Source of the DNA: an uncultured Actinomyces sp.
GTDB taxonomy: Bacteria > Actinomycetota > Actinomycetes > Actinomycetales > Actinomycetaceae
Length of the DNA: 7,571 nt
NCBI GenBank assembly: GCA_937926415.1
Contig: CALBAF010000253.1
Location: 1-7,571 of the forward strand
Reading direction: 5' to 3'
Position 1 is the stretch's first letter; each line of letters starts with the position of its first letter. Made by a program: the position numbers and the translations under genes. Shown in pieces: positions 1 through 5,701 of this stretch. The notes under the pieces are model-generated. The model was not told the DNA's origin. It did no database searches and worked only from the letters and a program-made list of their open reading frames with translations.

Positions 1-40
1 ACATGTGGTGGGCCGAGCGCGACTAAGGACCCACGGCGCG

Positions 41-72
41 AGCGACGCCACGCGGGTGCCTGCGTGGGCGCT
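41..72 (+). terminator. GC-rich hairpin, possible terminator or leader structure
   Basis: CCACGC at 48-53 pairs exactly with GCGTGG at 62-67 around an 8-nt loop. AGCG (41-44) can extend the stem by pairing with CGCT (69-72) across a small asymmetric internal loop. No T-run follows, so this is not a classical intrinsic terminator. It could end an upstream transcript or be part of the dapA 5' leader. In DNA this GC-rich, a 6-bp stem can also occur by chance. Confidence 0.25.
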
Positions 73-103
73 GTCCACCTCGGGGACGCAGTGCGCCCAT
101 TGC

Positions 104-110
104 GAGGGGG
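104..110 (+). promoter_or_regulatory. candidate Shine-Dalgarno for dapA (GAGGGGG)
   Basis: GAGGGGG ends 10 nt before the ATG at 121 and 19 nt before the ATG at 130, so it favours the upstream start. The competing reading is a leaderless start at 130 driven by TATCAT at 117-122. The sequence alone does not settle this. Confidence 0.4.
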
Positions 111-120
111 CGTGCGTATC

Positions 121-1026
121 ATGGAACGCATGAGTAACATTCCTCCCCGCCGCTTCGGATCCCTTGCGGCCGCCATGGTCACGCCGATGACCGACACCGG
201 CGAGATCGATCTGCCCTCCGCGCAGCGCCTGGCGATTAAGCTGGTCGACGACGGGTGCGACACGATCCTGCTGTCCGGTACGACGGGCGAGTCGCCGACG
301 ACTCACCAGCCGGAGAAGAACGACCTGACGGATGCGGTCCGTGAGGCCGTGGGGGATCGCGCGTTCATCCTGTGTGGCGCCTGCTCGAACGACACTGCCC
401 ACGCGGTGCGCATCGGCGAGGGTGCTCAGGAGCATGGCGCCGACGGCATCATGATCGTCTCCCCGTACTACAACCGCCCCTCCCAGGAGGGCCTGCGCGC
501 CCACGTGCGCGCGGTGACGGACGCGACCGACCTGCCCGTCATGCTCTACGACATCCCGGGACGCACGGGCATCGCGTTCTCTGACGCGACCCTCGACATT
601 TTGGCCCAGCACCCGCGCATCCTGGGCGTGAAGGACGCGACGGGTGACGTGGAGACCGGCGTGGAGCGCATGCACCGCACGGGCCTGGAGTACTACTCGG
701 GCGACGACGGCCTGAACTTCGCGTGGATGACGGGCGGTGCCTCGGGCTTCATTTCCGTGGTCGCGCACGTGGCCTCGGCCCAGTACCGCCGCATGATCGA
801 GCTGCTTGACACCGACCAGGTGTGGGAGGCTCGCGAGCTGTCTTACTCTCTGCGTCCCCTCGTGCACGCCATCATGGGCGGCGGACAGGGCGCGGTCATG
901 GCCAAGTATGCGCTGTGGCTCCAGGGCGTCATCGACAGCCCGGCTGTGCGCCTGCCGATGATGGGCATCAGCGACGACGAGGTCTCGGCGCTGCGTCGGG
1001 CCCTGTGCACCGCTGGCCTGCTCTGA
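121..1026 (+). CDS. dapA: 4-hydroxy-tetrahydrodipicolinate synthase (DapA)
   Basis: This cytosolic TIM-barrel aldolase condenses pyruvate with aspartate-4-semialdehyde, the first committed step to diaminopimelate (peptidoglycan) and lysine. With the start at 121 the protein has 301 residues, the usual family length. The active-site residues are all visible: the GTTGE motif with Thr54/Thr55, Tyr117 in YYNRPSQEG, Tyr143 and Arg148 in LYDIPGRTG, and Schiff-base Lys171 in GVKDATG. The spacings Y117-Y143-R148-K171 match E. coli Y107-Y133-R138-K161 exactly. A SGDD motif follows near residue 200. The frame stays open upstream to the window edge, but the extra residues are not family-like and lack a good ribosome site. 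ATG 121 follows GAGGGGG at 10 nt; ATG 130 (298 residues) is a close alternative. An intrinsic terminator follows the stop directly. Identification is firm; only the start is uncertain. Confidence 0.97.
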   Translation: MERMSNIPPRRFGSLAAAMVTPMTDTGEIDLPSAQRLAIKLVDDGCDTILLSGTTGESPTTHQPEKNDLTDAVREAVGDRAFILCGACSNDTAHAVRIGEGAQEHGADGIMIVSPYYNRPSQEGLRAHVRAVTDATDLPVMLYDIPGRTGIAFSDATLDILAQHPRILGVKDATGDVETGVERMHRTGLEYYSGDDGLNFAWMTGGASGFISVVAHVASAQYRRMIELLDTDQVWEARELSYSLRPLVHAIMGGGQGAVMAKYALWLQGVIDSPAVRLPMMGISDDEVSALRRALCTAGLL

Positions 1027-1031
1027 GACGC

Positions 1032-1071
1032 CTCGCCCCCGTCGAGACCCGGCGGGGGTGAGTTGTATTTT
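1032..1071 (+). terminator. Rho-independent terminator after dapA
   Basis: CTCGCCCCCG (1032-1041) pairs with CGGGGGTGAG (1053-1062) as a 10-bp stem with one G-U pair. The stem can extend inward by a G-U and a C-G pair to leave a 7-nt loop. It is followed at once by TTGTATTTT (1063-1071). Stem plus T-rich tail lies 6 nt after the dapA stop. It should separate dapA transcription from the downstream operon. Confidence 0.88.
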
Positions 1072-1109
1072 CTGGGCTGTTCGCGGCGCCGTGGCGGGGT
1101 CACCGATCG

Positions 1110-1139
1110 TTGACAATCACTGAAAGTTAGGCTTAATAT
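1110..1139 (+). promoter_or_regulatory. sigma-70/SigA-type promoter of the ABC operon
   Basis: A perfect -35 TTGACA (1110-1115) is followed after 18 bp by TAATAT (1134-1139), which fits the actinobacterial TAnnnT -10 pattern. Predicted transcription would start near 1146, leaving a leader of about 45 nt before the GTG at 1191. The surroundings (about 1110-1160) are clearly AT-richer than the flanking genes. The -10 lies inside the inverted repeat at 1127-1145, so occupation of that site would block the promoter. Confidence 0.75.
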
Positions 1140-1145
1140 ACCTAA
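1127..1145. promoter_or_regulatory. DtxR/IdeR-like iron-box operator
   Basis: TTAGGCTTAATATACCTAA is a 19-bp interrupted palindrome with outer half-sites TTAGG and CCTAA. The DtxR/IdeR consensus, from memory, is TTAGGTTAGSCTAACCTAA. The length is identical, all ten outer half-site bases match, and about 12 of 19 bases match overall; the centre is more AT-rich. It covers the -10 hexamer and ends at the predicted start point, the classical position for a metal-dependent repressor. The regulator could be an iron-sensing DtxR/IdeR or a manganese-sensing MntR-type relative. No regulator gene is in the window. Confidence 0.6.
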
Positions 1146-1175
1146 GTAAAGTTCATCAACACTGATCGTTGGCTC

Positions 1176-1181
1176 GAAGGA
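1176..1181 (+). promoter_or_regulatory. ribosome binding site for the DUF4418-like gene
   Basis: GAAGGA ends 9 nt before a GTG codon at 1191. It decides the start: no ATG lies at the head of this frame, and the protein beginning here has a sensible positively charged N-terminus followed directly by the first membrane helix. Confidence 0.7.
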
Positions 1182-1190
1182 ATAGATATC

Positions 1191-1607
1191 GTGGCAAAGA
1201 AGGACGTCATCATTCCCCTGGTTCCCGCCGCTCTCAGCGCCCTGCTGCTCGCAGGAGGGGTGACCGTCTTTTCCGCATGTGAGCAGCGTGCCGACGGATC
1301 GTGGATGCACTGCCACCAGTGCCAGAACATGGTGGCCGGCAGTGCCGTCGGCCTCATCGCGCTGTACGGCGCCTCCTCCCTCGTCAAGAACAAGCCCGCG
1401 CGCCTTGTCCTGCTGGCCCTCGCGGTTATCGCCAGCGTCGTCGTTTTCTTTATCCCCGGCGGCATCTGCCCGCTGTGCGCGATGAAGACGATGCGCTGCC
1501 ACACCGTTTTCCAGCCCTTTGTGCGCATCATGAGCGTCCTGGTCGCCGGCAGCGGCATCGGGGCGCTGGTGGCGACCTTCAAGAAGGACTCGAAGCCCTC
1601 CGCCTGA
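1191..1607 (+). CDS. DUF4418-like four-helix Cys/His-rich membrane protein
   Basis: This 138-residue integral membrane protein resembles the DUF4418 family by its Cys-containing loops and the IC..C.MKTMRCH segment; the family function is not known to me. Helices are predicted at about 8-28, 48-65, 70-90 and 107-128. Basic residues (K3, K4; K66, K68, R71; K131, K132, K135) mark the cytoplasmic sides. By the positive-inside rule both Cys-bearing loops then face outward. They hold C30, H40, C41, H42 and C44 (HCHQC) in the first, and C93, C96 (CPLC), C103 and H104 in the second. These are all the Cys and His of the protein. Such a cluster could bind a metal, heme or Fe-S centre, or do thiol redox chemistry; none of these is shown. 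It is the first gene after the iron-box promoter and lies 31 bp before the next gene, so it very likely works with the ABC transporter downstream. Confidence 0.85.
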   Translation: MAKKDVIIPLVPAALSALLLAGGVTVFSACEQRADGSWMHCHQCQNMVAGSAVGLIALYGASSLVKNKPARLVLLALAVIASVVVFFIPGGICPLCAMKTMRCHTVFQPFVRIMSVLVAGSGIGALVATFKKDSKPSA

Positions 1608-1622
1608 CGTATCGCCCCAGAT

Positions 1623-1628
1623 GGGAGA
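1623..1628 (+). promoter_or_regulatory. ribosome binding site choosing the GTG start at 1639
   Basis: GGGAGA ends 10 nt before GTG 1639. The in-frame ATG at 1621 overlaps this site and has no Shine-Dalgarno sequence of its own. GTG 1639 is therefore the better start, and it opens the protein with a short basic segment before the membrane helix. Confidence 0.5.
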
Positions 1629-1638
1629 CAATGGCGGC

Positions 1639-2502
1639 GTGAGGGCCCTACTTCGTCGGAAAACCGTGCGCGTCGCCGCGGTTGCCCTCGTGCTATCTCT
1701 CGTCGTCGCCCTCGCCGTCGTCGTGCGCAACGCGGTGCGCTACCGCGAGGCCGTCGCCCTAGACGAGGCCGGGGATGCCCAGGGCGCGTACGAGATCTTC
1801 CACGCGCTGGGTCGGTACGGCGACGCCGCGCAGCGCGCGCGAGCCCTCGTCGAGGCCGATCCGGCGCTGCCGTACCGCTTCGCATCCAAGGGCGATATCG
1901 TCGAGTTTGGGACCTACGAGCAAGACGGCGATGCTGGCAATGGGCCCGAGCCGATTCAGTGGATCGTCCTTGAACGTATCGACGGCCAACTCCTCCTCCT
2001 GAGCGCAGACGTCCTCGAGGTGCGCCAGTACCACCACGTGCCCTTCGAGGAGGTCACGTGGGAAAACTCCGACCTGCGCGCGTGGATGAACGCGGACTTC
2101 TACGACGGCGCGTTCACCGCTGATCAGCGCGGCCTCATTCAGATGGTCCACAACGACAACGCGGATCAGTCCATCACCGGTGCCAGTGGTGGAGCCGCGA
2201 CCGATGATCGGGTCTTCGCGCTGAGCGAGACCGAGAGCGTCGTCTACCTGAACACCCCCGCCGCGCGCAGCGACATCGGCGCAGCCCTCGCGAGCGAGCA
2301 CGCGGCCGCAGGGCCCCTGAGCGTCAGCGAGGACGGTATGGCAGACTGGTGGCTGCGCTCTCCCGGAACATACGGTTTCGCGACGCAATTCGTCGATGCG
2401 TCGGGCACCCCCTCGCTCAGCGGCGCGAACGTTGACCTGCAGTACGGGGTGCGTCCCGCGTTGTGGATCAGCGTCGAAGGAGGCGGTGAGGGGATCCGAT
2501 GA
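1639..2502 (+). CDS. membrane-anchored DUF6273-like protein
   Basis: The protein has 287 residues from GTG 1639, or 293 if ATG 1621 is used. A basic N-terminus (R2, R6, R7, K8) precedes one membrane helix at about 10-30. This looks like a signal anchor with the rest outside the cell; no lipobox or clear cleavage site is seen. Residues about 35-75 form a helical, TPR-like segment (AYEIFHALGRYGDAAQRA). Residues about 84-283 resemble DUF6273, a domain distantly like the formylglycine-generating-enzyme/C-type-lectin fold: GDIVEFGTYEQ, WIVLERIDGQLLLLS, TWENSDLRAWMN..FY, ADWWLRSPG and GVRPALWI. No catalytic set can be assigned. It overlaps the first permease gene by 4 bp (ATGA), implying translational coupling and a shared process. 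A role as an outer-face accessory or binding protein is inference. The DUF6273 call is by motif recall. Confidence 0.82.
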   Translation: MRALLRRKTVRVAAVALVLSLVVALAVVVRNAVRYREAVALDEAGDAQGAYEIFHALGRYGDAAQRARALVEADPALPYRFASKGDIVEFGTYEQDGDAGNGPEPIQWIVLERIDGQLLLLSADVLEVRQYHHVPFEEVTWENSDLRAWMNADFYDGAFTADQRGLIQMVHNDNADQSITGASGGAATDDRVFALSETESVVYLNTPAARSDIGAALASEHAAAGPLSVSEDGMADWWLRSPGTYGFATQFVDASGTPSLSGANVDLQYGVRPALWISVEGGGEGIR

Positions 2503-3689
2503 GTCACGCGCTGAACCTGCGTCGCGTTCCCCTCATGACCATCCGCGCGCATCCCGTCCGTTCCCTTGTTATCGCCATCCTCGCGCTTGCGCAGGCAGCC
2601 TGCGTGTTCGGTGGGTTCATCCTCGTCGGTGCGATGCGCGCGGAGCTCACCCTCGCTGAGCGCAGGCTCGGCGCGGACCTCGTCGTCTACCCGACGCGCT
2701 GCCTGAACCAGGTGGAGAAGAAACGCCTCCTCATGCTCGGGACGCCCGTGGGATGTCACCAGCCGCGCTCGGCCCTGGCGCGCATGTCCGCCAACGAGGA
2801 TATCGCCGCCGTTTCCTATCAGCTCTACGTGTCCGAGACGCTCGCCGATGGGTCGGCTCGGTGGATCGTCGGCTTTCAGCCCGAGACGGACTTCGTGTTG
2901 GGACCGTGGATGCAGGAAGGGGAGCACGCCTCGCTGCCCCACGGGAGCGTCGTGGTTGGAAGCTCCGTCCCGGGCGGAGACGGACAGTCGCTGTCGGTCT
3001 TCGGCCAGGAGCGCCCGATTGGTGCTCACCTGCTCGCCACCGGCTCGGAGCTGGATCACGCCGTGTTCGTCAGTATGGATACGCTGTCGGACATGATGGT
3101 CGACGCTCGTGCGGCGGGGGAGGACATCGATGTGTCCCTCGATCCGAGTACCGACTACTCCGCGGCGCTCGTGCGTGCCTCGGACTCCGACGCCATCGAG
3201 AGCGTCACCAACTGGATTAACCTCTACGTGCGTAAGGTGAGCGCGGTGCGCGCCAGCGAGGCGCTCAGCGGTGCTGCTGCGGATATACGCGCGCACCGCG
3301 GGGTTGCGATCGCAGTCCTGGGCGTCACGTGGCTCGTCCTGCTGGGCGCCCTCATCATCGTGCAGGTGAGCCTCATGAACGAACGGATCCAAGAAATCTC
3401 CGTGTGGCGCTCGATCGGGGCATCGCGGTCCGTCGTCAGTCGGGTCATGATGGGCGAATCGGCGCTGCTCCACGCCCTCGGCGCGCTCGCGGGAGTATGC
3501 CTCGCAGGCCTCGTCGTACCATTCGTGGGGGATGGGAGCCTCGTCGAGGTCCTCGCTGCCCCCGCGACGTCGCTGTCCCTCGCGGTCCTATCGATAGGCG
3601 CCGTCGCCTGCGTTGGTGTCGGCGGAACTCGTCTTGCCCTCGCCCGGGTCAGGCGCGTGGCCACGGGGCAGAAAATGGTCCTGGTCTAG
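2499..3689 (+). CDS. ABC transporter permease, MacB/FtsX type (first of pair)
   Basis: This 396-residue permease has MacB/FtsX architecture: one helix (about 22-46), a large outer domain (about 47-265), then three helices (about 268-292, 322-346, 359-381). The N-terminal IRAHPVRS box and RRLGADLVVYP after helix 1 are typical of the family. The cytoplasmic segment between helices 2 and 3 (ERIQEISVWRSIGASRSVV) is the usual coupling region to the ATPase. The outer domain holds two Cys, C68 and C86, flanking a basic stretch, which could form a disulfide or bind a ligand. The start overlaps the previous stop (ATGA), with GAGGGG at 2488-2493 as ribosome site. MacB-type permeases typically work by mechanotransmission rather than a classical channel; whether this one exports, extracts or helps import is unknown. 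It should pair with the second permease and the ATPase encoded downstream. Confidence 0.93.
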   Translation: MSHALNLRRVPLMTIRAHPVRSLVIAILALAQAACVFGGFILVGAMRAELTLAERRLGADLVVYPTRCLNQVEKKRLLMLGTPVGCHQPRSALARMSANEDIAAVSYQLYVSETLADGSARWIVGFQPETDFVLGPWMQEGEHASLPHGSVVVGSSVPGGDGQSLSVFGQERPIGAHLLATGSELDHAVFVSMDTLSDMMVDARAAGEDIDVSLDPSTDYSAALVRASDSDAIESVTNWINLYVRKVSAVRASEALSGAAADIRAHRGVAIAVLGVTWLVLLGALIIVQVSLMNERIQEISVWRSIGASRSVVSRVMMGESALLHALGALAGVCLAGLVVPFVGDGSLVEVLAAPATSLSLAVLSIGAVACVGVGGTRLALARVRRVATGQKMVLV

Positions 3690-3700
3690 GGACAACGGTT

Positions 3701-3707
3701 AAGGAGG
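3701..3707 (+). promoter_or_regulatory. strong Shine-Dalgarno for the second permease
   Basis: AAGGAGG ends 9 nt before ATG 3717 and is the best ribosome site in the window. A closer ATG at 3709 lies in another frame and meets a stop after twelve codons, so 3717 is the start. Confidence 0.8.
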
Positions 3708-3716
3708 AATGACGCA

Positions 3717-4925
3717 ATGCTGTCGCTCTCGCGACTTCCATGGATGAACCTGCGCGGGTACCCCGTGCGGACGGGGACCCTGATCCTCTTCTCCATGCTC
3801 ATGACGATGACGATCTTCGGTGGAACGCTGGTGGTCCAAGGCATCGAACACGGCCTGCGTACGGCCCAGTCGCGTCTCGGAGCCGACATCATGGTGACCC
3901 CCGCTGACGCCGACACCGACTTCGATGCGCAGACCTTCCTCGTCAACGCCGAACCCTCGTACTTCTACATGGACGTGGCCACGCGCGAGGCCGTCGCCGC
4001 CGTCGACGGTGTCGAAGCCGCCTCCCCCCAGCTCTTCCTGGCCTCGGCGAGGGCGAGCTGCTGCTCGGGCCGCTACCAGGTGATCGCCTACGATCCGGCC
4101 ACAGACTTCACGATCCAGCCGTGGATGAGTGACGCTGTCGGGAAGACACAGCTGGGCGAGGACGAGGTAATCGTCGGCGCCAACGTGCTCGCCAACGATC
4201 CGGACAACTTCCAGCTTTTCGACAACACCCTGCGGGTCGTCGGCCAATTCGACCCGACCGGATCGACCCTCGACAACGCGGTCTACATGAACTTCGAGAC
4301 CGCGAAGAAGGTCATCGACTCCTCTCTACGCAAGGGACTCAACAAGTATTCGACGCTCGAGACCGACCGCATCATCTCCTCGGTCATGGTCAAGGTCGCG
4401 CCCGGATACGACGCCGAGGCCGTGGCCGCCCAGATCCGCCAGCAGGTTCCCGGCGTCTCGGTCGCCACGTCGACAAAGCTTGTCAGCGGCATCGCGCAAT
4501 CACTGGAGGCGACCTCCCGTACGGTCACCACCCTCATCGCGGTCGCGTGGGGCGCCGGCCTGCTCATGATCACCCTCATGTTTGTGCTGATGATCGCCGA
4601 ACGCAGGCGAGAGTTCGCCACCCTCGTCGCCGCGGGTGCGCACCGTCGCATGATCTCGCGCATCATCATCCGCGAGGCGCTCGTGGTCAACATGCTCGGC
4701 GGCGCCGCTGGCATCGTCGTGTCGGGCGTCCTCATCGTGTCCTTTGCCGGTCTCGTGCGCCAGAGCCTGGGAGGGGGATTCCTTGTCCCATCCGCATCCG
4801 TGATGGCGCTGCTCGCGCTCGCGGCGCTGGCGTCGGTGGGCGTCGTCGCCCTGGTCTCCTCGTGGATCGCGGTTCGGTACGTGACGACAATGGACGCCAG
4901 TGTGGCCCTGAAGGAAGGGGAGTGA
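3717..4925 (+). CDS. ABC transporter permease, MacB/FtsX type (second of pair)
   Basis: This 402-residue paralogue of the preceding permease has the same layout: helix 1 about 20-42, outer domain about 43-268, helices about 271-294, 322-347 and 362-386. Shared landmarks are LRGYPVRT near the N-terminus, SRLGADIMVTP after helix 1, and a region ending in DPATDFTIQPWM that aligns with PETDFVLGPWM in the first permease. The AERRREFATLVAAGAHRRM segment after helix 2 is the ATPase-coupling region. Its only two cysteines are adjacent (C115-C116 in a CCSG motif) in the outer domain, and an acidic run (ADADTDFDA, about 63-71) lies nearby. Vicinal Cys in an outer domain suggest redox or soft-metal chemistry, but this is inference. 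The gene is 27 bp after the first permease and 1 bp before the ATPase. I expect a heterodimer because the two permeases are clearly diverged. Confidence 0.94.
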   Translation: MLSLSRLPWMNLRGYPVRTGTLILFSMLMTMTIFGGTLVVQGIEHGLRTAQSRLGADIMVTPADADTDFDAQTFLVNAEPSYFYMDVATREAVAAVDGVEAASPQLFLASARASCCSGRYQVIAYDPATDFTIQPWMSDAVGKTQLGEDEVIVGANVLANDPDNFQLFDNTLRVVGQFDPTGSTLDNAVYMNFETAKKVIDSSLRKGLNKYSTLETDRIISSVMVKVAPGYDAEAVAAQIRQQVPGVSVATSTKLVSGIAQSLEATSRTVTTLIAVAWGAGLLMITLMFVLMIAERRREFATLVAAGAHRRMISRIIIREALVVNMLGGAAGIVVSGVLIVSFAGLVRQSLGGGFLVPSASVMALLALAALASVGVVALVSSWIAVRYVTTMDASVALKEGE

Positions 4926-4926
4926 C

Positions 4927-5601
4927 ATGATCATCGAGGCAACGGGACTGACGAAAGAATTTGCCCGAGCCCGCGGGGGCAAGCGCGTCTTCACCGCCGT
5001 CCACCCGCTGGATATCGGCCTGGAGGAACGCCAACTGACCGTCGTCTCCGGGCACTCCGGCAGCGGAAAGAGCACCCTGGCGAACATGCTCGCGGGCATG
5101 CTCACCCCCACCGCCGGCAGTGTGCGCATCGACGGCACGGACCTGTACTCGCTGCGCGACGAGGAACTCTCGCGTCTGCGCAACGAGCGCATCGGCCTCG
5201 TCCCCCAGGGACACACCGCCCTGCGCGCCCTGACAGTCCTTGACAACGTGCTGCTTCCCTCGGTCCTCTACAGCAAGGATGAAGCGCCCATCGAGCGCGC
5301 CCGAGAGCTGCTGGCCACGGTCGGGCTCACCGACCTCGCAGAAGCGAAGCCCAACGAACTGTCGGGCGGAGAGCTACGACGCATGGCTATCGCGCGCGCC
5401 CTGCTCATGGACCCCTCGATCGTCCTCGCGGACGAGCCGACCGCCGGCCTCGATCATGCGAACGCTATCGCCGTCCTCACCCTCCTGCGTGACTCCGCCG
5501 AGCGGGGAGCCGCCGTCCTCGTCGTCTCGCACGAGGCCGAGGCCCAGCGCTTCGCGGACCGAAGCTACGTCATGGAGGACGGCCACCTGCGCGAGAGCTA
5601 A
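4927..5601 (+). CDS. ABC transporter ATPase, MacB/LolD type
   Basis: This 224-residue cytoplasmic nucleotide-binding subunit has all ABC motifs in order: Walker A GHSGSGKST (42-50), Q-loop Gln94 in LVPQGH, signature LSGGE (145-149), Walker B VLADEP (166-171, catalytic Glu170), D-loop AGLD (173-176) and switch His202. It is full length and should be active. The short single-domain form, with an ATPase of this class beside two FtsX-like permeases, points to the MacB/LolD/FtsE group. The start follows a purine-rich AAGGAAGGGGAG stretch and lies one base after the permease stop, so translation is probably coupled. It is the last gene of the operon and energises the permease pair. Substrate cannot be inferred from this subunit. 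Confidence 0.96.
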   Translation: MIIEATGLTKEFARARGGKRVFTAVHPLDIGLEERQLTVVSGHSGSGKSTLANMLAGMLTPTAGSVRIDGTDLYSLRDEELSRLRNERIGLVPQGHTALRALTVLDNVLLPSVLYSKDEAPIERARELLATVGLTDLAEAKPNELSGGELRRMAIARALLMDPSIVLADEPTAGLDHANAIAVLTLLRDSAERGAAVLVVSHEAEAQRFADRSYVMEDGHLRES

Positions 5602-5609
5602 CGGCTCAC

Positions 5610-5642
5610 CGGCCCCCGAACGCCTCAAATGTGAGGGGGCCG
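5610..5642 (+). terminator. GC-rich hairpin closing the ABC operon
   Basis: CGGCCCCC (5610-5617) pairs perfectly with GGGGGCCG (5635-5642), 8 bp around a 17-nt loop. The loop contains CTCA (5624-5627), which can pair with TGAG (5632-5635) to form a stacked alternative. It lies 8 nt after the ATPase stop, a good position for a terminator, but no T-run follows. Tail-less hairpins have been proposed as terminators in actinobacteria; here function is unproven. Confidence 0.5.
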
Positions 5643-5689
5643 ACCTGCCCAACATGTCTCCCGATGCGGGCAAAGCCGCGCCAACGTGG

Positions 5690-5695
5690 CAGACT
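5690..5695 (+). promoter_or_regulatory. candidate -10 element for a leaderless RNase J mRNA
   Basis: CAGACT sits at exactly -12 to -7 if transcription starts on the A of ATG 5702. It matches the TAnnnT pattern except for the first base. No Shine-Dalgarno-like sequence lies in the 15 nt before this ATG, which fits leaderless initiation, common in actinobacteria. No good -35 is seen at 17-18 bp upstream, so confidence is low. Confidence 0.35.
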
Positions 5696-5701
5696 GGCAC
5701 C

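Larger units (their letters stand above)
1..120. other. leader region upstream of dapA
   Basis: No complete gene can be supported here. Two forward frames are open from the window edge and a third closes at a TAA at 24-26 after seven sense codons, so a 3' gene end may lie here but cannot be proven. The region holds a GC-rich hairpin (41-72), a purine-rich Shine-Dalgarno-like stretch (104-110) and a TATCAT hexamer (117-122) just before the two candidate dapA starts. I see no lysine-riboswitch-sized structure; the space is too short for one. Confidence 0.4.
1146..5642 (+). other. predicted five-gene iron-box-controlled operon
   Basis: From a predicted start near 1146 to the hairpin at 5610-5642 there are five co-directional genes. 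Gaps are 31 bp, a 4-bp overlap, 27 bp and 1 bp, and I see no internal promoter or terminator. The order is DUF4418-like, DUF6273-like, permease, permease, ATPase. The shared promoter bears the DtxR-like site, so all five should respond to the same metal signal. The extent of the transcript is inferred from spacing only. Confidence 0.75.

Noticed and set aside
64..120. Upstream extension of dapA from GTG 64
   Set aside because: It would add residues atypical for DapA and lacks a suitable ribosome site. Starts at 121 or 130 give the normal length.
1..120. Lysine riboswitch upstream of dapA
   Set aside because: The available leader is too short for the roughly 170-nt aptamer and shows no matching core motifs.
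1105..1171. GATCGTTG direct repeat (1105-1112 and 1164-1171) flanking the promoter
   Set aside because: An eight-base repeat 59 bp apart has no palindromic character and no known site match. It is likely chance, though a second regulator site cannot be excluded.
2244..3473. 409-residue - strand frame opposite the first permease
   Set aside because: It is low-complexity His/Arg/Asp-rich, lies antisense to a well-supported gene and has no motif. It is a composition artefact.
3709..3747. ATG 3709 mini-ORF just after AAGGAGG
   Set aside because: It encodes only twelve codons before a stop, and the ATG is 1 nt from the Shine-Dalgarno sequence, too close to be used. The in-frame permease start at 3717 has ideal spacing.
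5240..5701. N-terminal extension of the RNase J frame into the ATPase gene
   Set aside because: The 154 extra codons are Ser/Arg/Pro-rich, overlap the ATPase in another frame and have no RNase J homology character. The family-like protein starts at 5702.
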